From contig JAQUUF010000091.1 of NCBI GenBank assembly GCA_028693975.1, forward strand, positions 1 through 5,677: 5,677 nucleotides of DNA. The letters run 5' to 3'. This document shows positions 1 to 5,371 of this stretch, one piece after another. The position numbers and the translations under genes are program-made. Below the pieces are notes generated by a model. It ran no database searches. It worked only from the letters and a program-made list of their open reading frames with translations, and had not been told where the DNA came from. Each line of letters opens with the position of its first letter. Position 1 is the first letter of the stretch. The DNA comes from Acidaminococcaceae bacterium (GTDB taxonomy: Bacteria > Bacillota > Negativicutes > Acidaminococcales > Acidaminococcaceae).

Positions 1-615
1 CAGAATATGGTCAGCATGCTCTAGTGCACCGCGAATATCGTGAGTGACCATGATAACTGCCACTCCCTGAATTTTGTTAATACCATGCACCAGCTCATAG
101 AATTCAGCGGTTACTACCGGGTCCAAACCCGTGACAGGCTCGTCCAAGAGCAAAAGCTTTTGGCTAGCACACAAAGCCCTCGCCAAGAGCACTCTCTGCC
201 GTTGACCACCTGAAAGTTCACGATAACAAGCGTCGCGCAGGTTCATGATACGCAACATTTTCATCTGGTGCTCTGCCTGTTGCTTATCTTTTTTGTTGAA
301 AAACATCCTATGCCCCAGGGAATTCAAGCAGCCCGATAGCACAACCTCCCACACACTAGCGGGGAAATCTCTCTGTACATTAAGCTGTTGCGGCAAATAA
401 CCCACCTCATTGAGCTGCAAGCCATCGCCAAAGCTAAGCTCTCCTTTCAGAGGCTCTTTCATCTGCAAAATCCCTTTGACCAAAGTCGTTTTACCACTAC
501 CGTTTTCTCCTACGATGCAGAGGTATTCACCTTTTTTAACTGTAAAATTAAGTCCGCTGATAACCTCGCGTCCCGCATAGGCGAAAGCCACGTCACGGCA
601 AGTAATTAAGCTCAT
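1..615 (-). CDS. znuC: Zinc/manganese-type ABC transporter, ATP-binding subunit (3' end outside window)
   Basis: Cytoplasmic ATPase that powers a metal-ion ABC importer working with the lipoprotein encoded just upstream. The 205 visible residues contain every ABC landmark: Walker A GENGSGKT (36-43), Q-loop Gln in GYLPQQ (about 76), signature LSGGQ (134-138), Walker B LLLLDEP with Glu159, D-loop GLDP (163-166) and switch His192 in VTHD. Proteins of this family run about 230-260 residues, so roughly 30-50 are missing beyond base 1. The start is well supported: AAAGGAGG (633-626) lies 10 bases before the ATG, inside the end of the upstream gene. The ATG also shares one base with the upstream stop (TAATG), which suggests translational coupling. 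Zinc versus manganese cannot be decided from this subunit; the name follows the binding protein. A permease gene is expected next but is not visible. Confidence 0.93.
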   Translation of the reverse strand, partial: MSLITCRDVAFAYAGREVISGLNFTVKKGEYLCIVGENGSGKTTLVKGILQMKEPLKGELSFGDGLQLNEVGYLPQQLNVQRDFPASVWEVVLSGCLNSLGHRMFFNKKDKQQAEHQMKMLRIMNLRDACYRELSGGQRQRVLLARALCASQKLLLLDEPVTGLDPVVTAEFYELVHGINKIQGVAVIMVTHDIRGALEHADHIL

Positions 616-1553
616 TAATTGAGAGCCTCCTTTAGCACCTTAGCATTTTGCTGCACCAAATCAACATAAGTAACTCCATTATTCATTTGCTCTTTGGTCA
701 CGTTATGGCAAGCATTGAACTCTTTTTTGGTGGCTCCTGTAGCTTCACAAATAATATCTGCTACCTTTTCATTAGAGAGCTCTGTATGCAAGACCACAGG
801 GATACGTTCTGTCTTAACCTTGTTGATCAAGAAAGCCAAAGTAGCCGCACTTGCCTCTGTGTCATGCGCACAGCCAGGGAAAGCTGCAAAATATTTCAAG
901 CCATAGGCATCGACAAAATATCTAAAGGGAAATCTATCGCCAAACACCAAAGTCTTGCGCTTACCTGTAGCGACTATGTGACGGAAGTCTTGGTCTAGCT
1001 GGGTGAGTTGCTTAGTATAGGCCTCTGTCTGTTGCTGATAGACCGTTGCATTCGCTGCATCTACTGCTTGCAAAGTCTTATTTATTTTGCCCACAATCAG
1101 CAAAGCATTAGTCGGCGCTGTCCACACATGTTCATCGTATTCCACCTCGTCGGTATGCTTCTTATTGCCTTGCATGCCTTCACTAACAACTTCTTCCACC
1201 GTAGGAACACATTCCATCATCTTAATGACTTTGGTTTCCTTATTCCCTACACTTGCGAGCAGTTTATCCACCCATTCCTCTGATTCACCGCCGGCACAAA
1301 CAAACACCTGCGCTGCTGCAATCTTTTTTATTTCCCGCGGAGTAGGCTCGAAGCTATGACTTTCGGTACCCGGAGGCAGAAGCAATTCCACCTCTGCCTT
1401 CGTCCCTCCCACTTGGCGGGCAAAATCATACGCCGCAAAATTAGTCGCCACTATCCTCACTTTGTTACTCTTGGCTTGTTTACTGTTACCACAACCCGTC
1501 AAAACCACTCCCAAACACAACATTATACTTAGAGCTATAAATAATTTTTTCAA
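615..1553 (-). CDS. znuA: Metal ABC transporter substrate-binding lipoprotein (ZnuA/TroA-like)
   Basis: Surface lipoprotein of 312 residues that captures zinc or manganese for an ABC importer. The N-terminus MKKLFIALSI and hydrophobic stretch lead to lipobox LTGC, giving lipidated Cys21. Cluster A-I landmarks follow: PPGTESHSFEPTP with His66 and DEHVW with His142, both expected metal ligands. Where many ZnuA proteins carry a third His, this one reads FGDRFPFRYF, with Asp206. Further possible ligands are Cys228/His230, His256/Glu258 and Cys282/His283. The His-rich loop typical of Gram-negative ZnuA is nearly absent; only His133 stands between the first two ligands. The start codon is TTG, nine bases after the reductase stop, which is in frame with it. 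The ribosome site is weak (AGGCG at 6 bases, or AAAAGGA at 13). A later Met would destroy the signal peptide, so TTG is preferred. Family assignment is firm; the metal is not. Confidence 0.92.
   Translation of the reverse strand: MKKLFIALSIMLCLGVVLTGCGNSKQAKSNKVRIVATNFAAYDFARQVGGTKAEVELLLPPGTESHSFEPTPREIKKIAAAQVFVCAGGESEEWVDKLLASVGNKETKVIKMMECVPTVEEVVSEGMQGNKKHTDEVEYDEHVWTAPTNALLIVGKINKTLQAVDAANATVYQQQTEAYTKQLTQLDQDFRHIVATGKRKTLVFGDRFPFRYFVDAYGLKYFAAFPGCAHDTEASAATLAFLINKVKTERIPVVLHTELSNEKVADIICEATGATKKEFNACHNVTKEQMNNGVTYVDLVQQNAKVLKEALN
626..633 (-). promoter_or_regulatory. Strong ribosome binding site for the ABC ATPase gene
   Basis: AAAGGAGG on the minus strand, 10 bases before the ATG at 615 and wholly inside the coding sequence of the binding-protein gene. 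With the TAATG stop/start overlap it fixes the start of the ATPase gene. Confidence 0.8.
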
Positions 1554-1562
1554 AATTGTCGC

Positions 1563-3248
1563 CTAATCCTTTTCCGTCTCATAGGGCCAAGCACTCATGC
1601 CGCCCTCCAAGCTCTGTACTTGAGTATAACCTAAATTGCGCATGATAGTTTCTGCTTCATAGCCTCGCAAATCTATCTGGCAGGAGCAAACATAATGCTT
1701 GCTCTTATCTGGCAGCAGCTGTTCGGCCTTCTCGCGCAGCTCCGGTAGAGGTATATTAATAATATGTGCACAACCAGCTATCCGATTAGCATGGAATTCT
1801 CCCACAGTACGCACGTCCACCAAAGTATAATCTACATCGTGCCGCAGCTCTTTCCAGCGGCCTGGATTGATACCATTAAGTCTGCCCGTCATCTTGTTCA
1901 GCAAAACATTAGCAGCAGTAGCCACATTATCTATCGGTCCGTTAAACGGCGGCGCATAAGCCACATCAATATTACTTAATTGCTCCAAGGTCATACCTGC
2001 CGTCAAAGCCATAGCAATAGTATCAATTCTCTTGTCGACGCCGCCTGTACCTACCGCCTGAGCGCCTAGGACTCGATTGGTTCCTACCTCTGCAATAAGC
2101 TTCAAGATTACTCTATTGACTCCCGGCATATAGCCCAAACGGTCAAAACCAGGTACTACTGCTGTCTTGAACTTGAACCCAGCCGCCTTGGCAGAGCTTT
2201 CATTCAAGCCTGTACTGCCTGCCGACCAATTAAGCACTTGACATACTCCTGTAGTCAGAATACCAGGGAAGGTCACAGCATCGCCTGCCAAAACATCAGC
2301 TATGACTCTGCCGTGCTTATTAGCAGTAGACCCCATCGGTGCAAAAAGCTTGTTGCCACTAATCAGATGCGTGTTCTCGGCACAATCGCCACCAGCATAA
2401 ATATCAGGAGCAGAAGTCTTCATATGACTGTCCACAGCAATACAGCCGCTAGGTCCAATATTAATACCTGCTGAGCGCGCCAGCTCCACATTGGGGCGTA
2501 CACCGACAGCTACAATGACCAATTGAGCGGGAATCTCGCGCTTGTCAGTCTGTACTGCCGTCACTCTATCTTGTCCTTGGAACGCTACAGTTTTCTCTTC
2601 CAAATAGAATTTGATACCACTAGGCTCCAAATTCTTCAGCACAAGATCAGCCATCTCTTTGTCTAACATCTGAGGCAGAACTCTGTCTTGCATCTCTACT
2701 ATACTGGTGTGCAAGCCCAATTTGTGAAAAGCTTCGGCCAACTCCATCCCGATAAGACCCGCACCAACAATCACTACATCAGTAACATTATTCTCTTTAA
2801 TCTCTTTTTGCACTGCTTCCACTTCCCAGGGGAACCAGAAGTTATGAATGCCTGCCAATTCTTTGCCCGGCACGGGTAGCTGCACCGGGGTAGAACCTGT
2901 CCCCAAAACCAATTTATCATAGCTCATCTCTTGTACGGAGCCATCTAATTTATTGCATACGGTAATAGTATGCTCACTAGGATGCACAGACATTACTTCA
3001 TGCCCTACCAAAGTTTGGAATCCTTTAACTCGTTGGAAGAATTCCGGATTACGCACACCATGGGGCCCACTGGTAAAAGCAGCAAAATTTTTCACATCGC
3101 CGCCAATATAATAAGGAAAGCCACATGCGCCATAACTAACTTCCGTCCCACGCTCCAGTACCGTAACCTCGGCCTCTTTGCACCTTCTCATCAAACGAGC
3201 TGCTGTCTTCATTCCTGTCGCCACGCCACCTACTACTAAGACTTTCAT
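1563..3248 (-). CDS. FAD-dependent CoA-disulfide/CoA-persulfide reductase with C-terminal rhodanese domain
   Basis: Cytoplasmic flavoprotein of 561 residues, the usual size of the CoADR-RHD group, whose known members use NAD(P)H to reduce CoA disulfide, CoA persulfide or polysulfide. Domains in order: FAD-binding fold (VVGGVATGMKTA, 5-17); redox Cys42 in YGACGFPYYIGG, matching the single active cysteine of this group; NAD(P)H fold (VIVGAGLIGMELAEA, 159-173); second FAD motif TSAPDIYAGGDCA (278-290, Asp288); dimerisation domain with YAPPFNGPIDNV (431-442); rhodanese domain about 470-561. The rhodanese loop reads CSCQIDLRGY (521-530), with Cys523 as probable catalytic residue and Asp526 where relatives usually have Gly. 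ATG at 3248 is chosen because AAGGGAG lies 8 bases upstream; a GTG six codons earlier (3266) would swallow that site. It is the first gene of the metal-importer operon. NADH oxidase or peroxidase activity cannot be excluded. Confidence 0.92.
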   Translation of the reverse strand: MKVLVVGGVATGMKTAARLMRRCKEAEVTVLERGTEVSYGACGFPYYIGGDVKNFAAFTSGPHGVRNPEFFQRVKGFQTLVGHEVMSVHPSEHTITVCNKLDGSVQEMSYDKLVLGTGSTPVQLPVPGKELAGIHNFWFPWEVEAVQKEIKENNVTDVVIVGAGLIGMELAEAFHKLGLHTSIVEMQDRVLPQMLDKEMADLVLKNLEPSGIKFYLEEKTVAFQGQDRVTAVQTDKREIPAQLVIVAVGVRPNVELARSAGINIGPSGCIAVDSHMKTSAPDIYAGGDCAENTHLISGNKLFAPMGSTANKHGRVIADVLAGDAVTFPGILTTGVCQVLNWSAGSTGLNESSAKAAGFKFKTAVVPGFDRLGYMPGVNRVILKLIAEVGTNRVLGAQAVGTGGVDKRIDTIAMALTAGMTLEQLSNIDVAYAPPFNGPIDNVATAANVLLNKMTGRLNGINPGRWKELRHDVDYTLVDVRTVGEFHANRIAGCAHIINIPLPELREKAEQLLPDKSKHYVCSCQIDLRGYEAETIMRNLGYTQVQSLEGGMSAWPYETEKD

Positions 3249-3256
3249 ATTGCCAT

Positions 3257-3263
3257 CTCCCTT
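3257..3263 (-). promoter_or_regulatory. Ribosome binding site deciding the reductase start
   Basis: AAGGGAG on the minus strand, 8 bases before the ATG at 3248. It supports that ATG over the in-frame GTG at 3266, which lies just upstream of this site. Confidence 0.75.
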
Positions 3264-3266
3264 CAC

Positions 3267-3287
3267 ATTTAACCCATATATTTAAAT
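3267..3287 (-). promoter_or_regulatory. Imperfectly AT-rich inverted repeat at the reductase transcription start (possible operator)
   Basis: ATTTAA and TTAAAT form a six-base perfect inverted repeat separated by nine bases (ATATATGGG). It overlaps the last two bases of the -10 box and the expected transcription start, a position where a repressor could act. The arms are short and AT-rich, so chance is a real alternative. It does not resemble a Zur box that I recognise. Confidence 0.25.
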
Positions 3288-3291
3288 TATA
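3286..3291 (-). promoter_or_regulatory. Extended -10 promoter of the reductase-znuA-znuC operon
   Basis: The minus strand reads TGGTATAAT, a consensus -10 hexamer (3291-3286) with the TGn extension typical of housekeeping-sigma promoters that lack a good -35. No convincing -35 is present at 16-18 bases; the candidate there is T-rich and overlaps the T-tract side of the preceding terminator. The -10 lies 37 bases before the reductase ATG, leaving room for a leader of about 30 bases. Confidence 0.7.
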
Positions 3292-3312
3292 CCATAGTTG
3301 TCTAGCCCAAAA

Positions 3313-3343
3313 TAAAAAAAAGACGGATTTCTCCGTCCTTTTT
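3313..3343 (-). terminator. Rho-independent terminator after the NUDIX gene
   Basis: On the minus strand GACGGA and TCCGTC (3337-3332 and 3327-3322) pair around a GAAA tetraloop. The stem is extended by a G-U and several A-U pairs, and eight Ts follow (3321-3314). It begins about 12 bases after the NUDIX stop. In plus-strand RNA the G-U pair becomes A-C, so the minus direction is favoured, although A and T runs on both sides could permit some bidirectional use. Confidence 0.88.
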
Positions 3344-3354
3344 ATTGATTTTGG

Positions 3355-3996
3355 TTATATTTCTTTCTTGATTCTCTCTAAAAACCCATGCAGCACTCTG
3401 GCAGTCATGCCCCAGATAACGTGTTTGTTGTATTGGTAAAAGTAGACATCGTAACCTTTGCGTCGGTTCCATTCCTTGGGATAGGACGGCAAGAGGTCAT
3501 AAGGGAAGTCTTGTGGCGCACGATTGGCCAGCTGCATGCGAATTTTCCGCGGTTCTTGTGCCAGCAATTCATCCAGTGGCACAATAAACACATCTCCCAC
3601 TTCACTGCAATTGGGCTTAATATCGTCCAAATCTTCAATAGTACCAACGAAGGGGTGCAATATAGGCCCCAAATGTGTTACTAGATAGTCCAATTCACCA
3701 CATATGTTAATTTTGTCCGCACTGAGACCGAGCTCTTCGCAGGTCTCTCGCACAGCAGTATCTTGCAGCGTCTTGTCCTTCCGTTCTTTTTTGCCTCCGG
3801 GAAAGCAAACATCTCCAGGCTGCCAATGCAAATGCTGGGAGCGCTCTTCAAACAAAATTCCTACTCGCCCGGTCTTCGTATACACCAGAGGAACTAATAC
3901 GGCAGCCTCCCAGAGTCTATCCGCCTTGTCAATAGTGGCCGGCCGCTGGGCCAGCATTGCTTGAACATTCAAAGTAAAACTCTTATCTTGTTTCAT
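3355..3996 (-). CDS. NUDIX hydrolase, coenzyme A pyrophosphatase type (NudL/CoAse-like)
   Basis: Predicted cytoplasmic hydrolase of 213 residues. Characterised relatives split CoA or oxidised CoA into 4'-phosphopantetheine-type products and 3',5'-ADP. The CoA-specific signature is present upstream of the NUDIX box: LFEERSQHLHWQPGDVCFPG runs into a second Gly (48-68), matching the LLTxRS...GxxxFPGG pattern of this group. The NUDIX box continues with 14 residues after FPGG and then RETCEELGL (83-91), with metal-binding Glu87 and Glu88. The C-terminal VIWGMTARVLHGFL (193-206) also resembles CoAse proteins. ATG at 3996 is chosen because AAAGGA (4009-4004) lies 7 bases before it; an ATG seven codons upstream (4017) lacks a comparable site and is itself inside the repeated junction. 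It follows the ATPase gene without a visible terminator and ends at an intrinsic terminator. Confidence 0.88.
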   Translation of the reverse strand: MKQDKSFTLNVQAMLAQRPATIDKADRLWEAAVLVPLVYTKTGRVGILFEERSQHLHWQPGDVCFPGGKKERKDKTLQDTAVRETCEELGLSADKINICGELDYLVTHLGPILHPFVGTIEDLDDIKPNCSEVGDVFIVPLDELLAQEPRKIRMQLANRAPQDFPYDLLPSYPKEWNRRKGYDVYFYQYNKHVIWGMTARVLHGFLERIKKEI

Positions 3997-4026
3997 ATTG
4001 CCATCCTTTGCATACATCTACCCACT
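3981..4026. repeat. Direct repeat, copy 1 (deacylase end/NUDIX start junction)
   Basis: Matches 5326-5371 at 42 of 46 positions (differences at 3986-3988 and 3997); the inner stretch 3989-4026 has a single mismatch over 38 bases. On the minus strand this copy carries the NUDIX ribosome site and ATG. It also holds a relic of the deacylase frame reading WVDVCKGWQYETR followed by TAA, 14 bases counting from the NUDIX ATG. Confidence 0.93.
4004..4009 (-). promoter_or_regulatory. Ribosome binding site of the NUDIX gene, inside the repeat
   Basis: AAAGGA on the minus strand, 7 bases before the ATG at 3996. It lies within the codons of the relic deacylase frame (Cys-Lys-Gly), consistent with an ancestral gene overlap. 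Confidence 0.7.
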
Positions 4027-4032
4027 AAAGTT

Positions 4033-5256
4033 CTATATGTACTCCACCGGCAAAACCAGCGTTTTCTCTGCTAGAAGAGACAGCTCCCGACACTGGCACA
4101 CAACCGCACCCGGCATAATCTGTACATCTTTTTCTTTTTGCAAAACCTCAAAATTTTTAATCCAACTATTTTGTGGGCTACCACTCATCTTTATCTCCAC
4201 TGGATAAAGTTTATTCCCAGATTTCAATAAGAGGTCTATTTCTTTTTGGTCTCGATCTCGATAATAGTAAATATTTCTTGTATCTTTACCAGCGTTAATA
4301 TAGCTTTTCACAATCTCACTAACCACAAAAGTTTCAAAAATATTCCCGGCCATGGCTCCATTGCGAGCAGATGCTACGGTATTCCATCCTACCAAATAAC
4401 ACACTAACCCTGCGTCCATAAAATATATTTTAGGTGCCTTGATAGTTCTTTTCAAAACATTGCTAAAATATGGCCTTACAATTTTAATAATTCCTGAAGC
4501 TTCCAAGATAGATGTCCAGTTTTGCACAGTCTTGATCGTTACACCAACCACAGTAGCTATATCACTGGCGACAAAAAGCTGACCCGTCCTAGCTGCTAAA
4601 GCCACTATGAATTGGTAAAATCTATTTTCATCTTTAATATTAACTAGCTGTCTTACATCTCTTTCGATATACGTTTTGACATAGTCACGATAAAACCATT
4701 CCCACTCCATATCTTTATCTTGCAAGGCAGGCAGAGCTCCCCGGTGGATCGTATACCACAAATCAGTGTATGACACCAAAGCCTGCTTCCGCCGCCTAGC
4801 ATAGTCTTCCTCTGGCATAAACGGTTCCGAATAATTAACTCCATAAATTTCTCGGGCGGATAAACCAGACATTTCTAAAATTCCAATCCGTCCAGCTAAT
4901 GATTCCGAAACGTTATTCATCAAGTTATAGGCCTGAGAACCAGTGAGACAAACTCTACCTTTATCACTTTGCTCATCTACTAGAAGTTTAATATATCTAA
5001 AAATCTCTGGTGCATATTGCACCTCGTCGATAATTACCGGCAATGAATGCACATCAAAAAAAAGTTTTTGCTCTTCTTTGGCAAGGCGCAATGCCTCCAA
5101 ATCATCTAACGTAACATAATTATAGCCCAATCCATCTCTCAAAATCTTACACAATAAAGTAGTCTTTCCTACCTGCCTCGGTCCCGTTAGTAAAAGCACC
5201 TTAAACATCTTGAGGCCACGTCTTAGACAGTTTTCGATATCTCTATTAATATACAT
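4033..5256 (-). CDS. AAA_14/DUF4143-family P-loop ATPase with PD-(D/E)XK-like C-terminus
   Basis: Predicted cytoplasmic ATPase of 407 residues, a normal length for this widespread, patchily distributed family of unknown cellular role. N-terminal ATPase domain: Walker A GPRQVGKT (25-32), Walker B PVIIDEVQ (73-80) with Asp77/Glu78, and LTGSQ (104-108) followed by the family stretch LAGRIGILEMSGLS (120-133). A winged-helix-like segment, SDIATVVGVTIKTVQNW (231-247), follows. The C-terminal DUF4143 part has Glu308, then EIDLLL (339-344) and YPVEIK (351-356), resembling the D...ExK core of PD-(D/E)XK nucleases; catalysis is not demonstrated. ATG at 5256 is preferred over a TTG at 5289 because AAGGGG (5270-5265) sits 8 bases upstream and the sequence starts in register with relatives (MYINRDIE). 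It is the only gene between two direct repeats and reads through toward the NUDIX gene. Confidence 0.9.
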   Translation of the reverse strand: MYINRDIENCLRRGLKMFKVLLLTGPRQVGKTTLLCKILRDGLGYNYVTLDDLEALRLAKEEQKLFFDVHSLPVIIDEVQYAPEIFRYIKLLVDEQSDKGRVCLTGSQAYNLMNNVSESLAGRIGILEMSGLSAREIYGVNYSEPFMPEEDYARRRKQALVSYTDLWYTIHRGALPALQDKDMEWEWFYRDYVKTYIERDVRQLVNIKDENRFYQFIVALAARTGQLFVASDIATVVGVTIKTVQNWTSILEASGIIKIVRPYFSNVLKRTIKAPKIYFMDAGLVCYLVGWNTVASARNGAMAGNIFETFVVSEIVKSYINAGKDTRNIYYYRDRDQKEIDLLLKSGNKLYPVEIKMSGSPQNSWIKNFEVLQKEKDVQIMPGAVVCQCRELSLLAEKTLVLPVEYI

Positions 5257-5264
5257 AGTCCTAG

Positions 5265-5270
5265 CCCCTT
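5265..5270 (-). promoter_or_regulatory. Ribosome binding site of the ATPase gene
   Basis: AAGGGG on the minus strand, 8 bases before the ATG at 5256. It rules in that ATG over the in-frame TTG at 5289. Confidence 0.7.
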
Positions 5271-5291
5271 TCGGCAAAAATGGAGTCAACT

Positions 5292-5320
5292 ACATTTTAG
5301 CCGAACTTTTACATTTTAGC
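5292..5320 (-). repeat. Tandem 10-base motif upstream of the ATPase gene
   Basis: GCTAAAATGT (minus strand) occurs at 5320-5311 and again at 5301-5292, spaced 19 bases start to start. The downstream copy supplies the proposed -10 box; the upstream copy overlaps the proposed -35. It could be a regulator site or part of the cassette end. Confidence 0.6.
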
Positions 5321-5322
5321 AA
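5294..5322 (-). promoter_or_regulatory. Candidate promoter of the ATPase gene
   Basis: TTGCTA (5322-5317) and TAAAAT (5299-5294) are separated by exactly 17 bases on the minus strand, a fair housekeeping-sigma promoter. It lies inside the inserted segment, so the ATPase gene appears to carry its own promoter. This promoter, or read-through from the deacylase gene, would now also serve the NUDIX gene. Confidence 0.55.
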
Positions 5323-5325
5323 GTT

Positions 5326-5371
5326 TCTTACAGTGTTTCATCTTGCCATCCTTTGCATACATCTACCCACT
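5326..5371. repeat. Direct repeat, copy 2 (end of the deacylase gene)
   Basis: Partner of 3981-4026. On the minus strand it encodes the functional C-terminus of the deacylase (WVDVCKGWQDETL, stop TAA at 5330-5328). It also retains the NUDIX start context: a ribosome site and an ATG that here opens only a ten-codon frame, MKHCKKLAKM and stop. Confidence 0.93.

Larger units (their letters stand above)
4027..5325. mobile_element. Putative inserted single-gene cassette between direct repeats
   Basis: This roughly 1.3 kb segment lies between the two direct repeats and contains only the ATPase gene, its promoter and six bases after its stop. Hand counts of two 60-base lines give about 27% and 35% GC (4441-4500, 4141-4200), against about 58% in lines from the NUDIX and reductase genes (3481-3540, 2041-2100). 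Another cassette line (4741-4800) reaches 55%, so the contrast is uneven. There is no transposase or integrase, and the ends show no convincing terminal inverted repeats beyond a 7-base AAAGTTC match (4027-4033 and, inverted, 5303-5309). Insertion with duplication of the target is inferred; recombination during gene transfer would leave a similar scar. Confidence 0.5.

Noticed and set aside
388..1359. Several plus-strand open frames (63-116 codons) opposite the ABC and binding-protein genes
   Set aside because: They lie wholly antisense to well-supported genes, lack ribosome sites and known motifs, and overlap one another in different frames.
3246..3266. GTG start at 3266 for the reductase
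   Set aside because: It would place the good ribosome site AAGGGAG inside the gene and add six residues before a typical flavoprotein N-terminus.
3249..3300. Zur box or riboswitch upstream of the metal-importer operon
   Set aside because: The leader is only about 30 bases, too short for a riboswitch, and the AT-rich dyad does not match a Zur operator that I recognise.
4026..5309. Terminal inverted repeats of a classical insertion sequence around the ATPase gene
   Set aside because: Only a 7-base AAAGTTC match with gapped, weak extension was found, and there is no transposase, so an ordinary insertion sequence is not supported.
5331..5360. A short peptide gene MKHCKKLAKM after the deacylase
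   Set aside because: It is the NUDIX start context carried in repeat copy 2 and stops after ten codons; it is best read as a relic.
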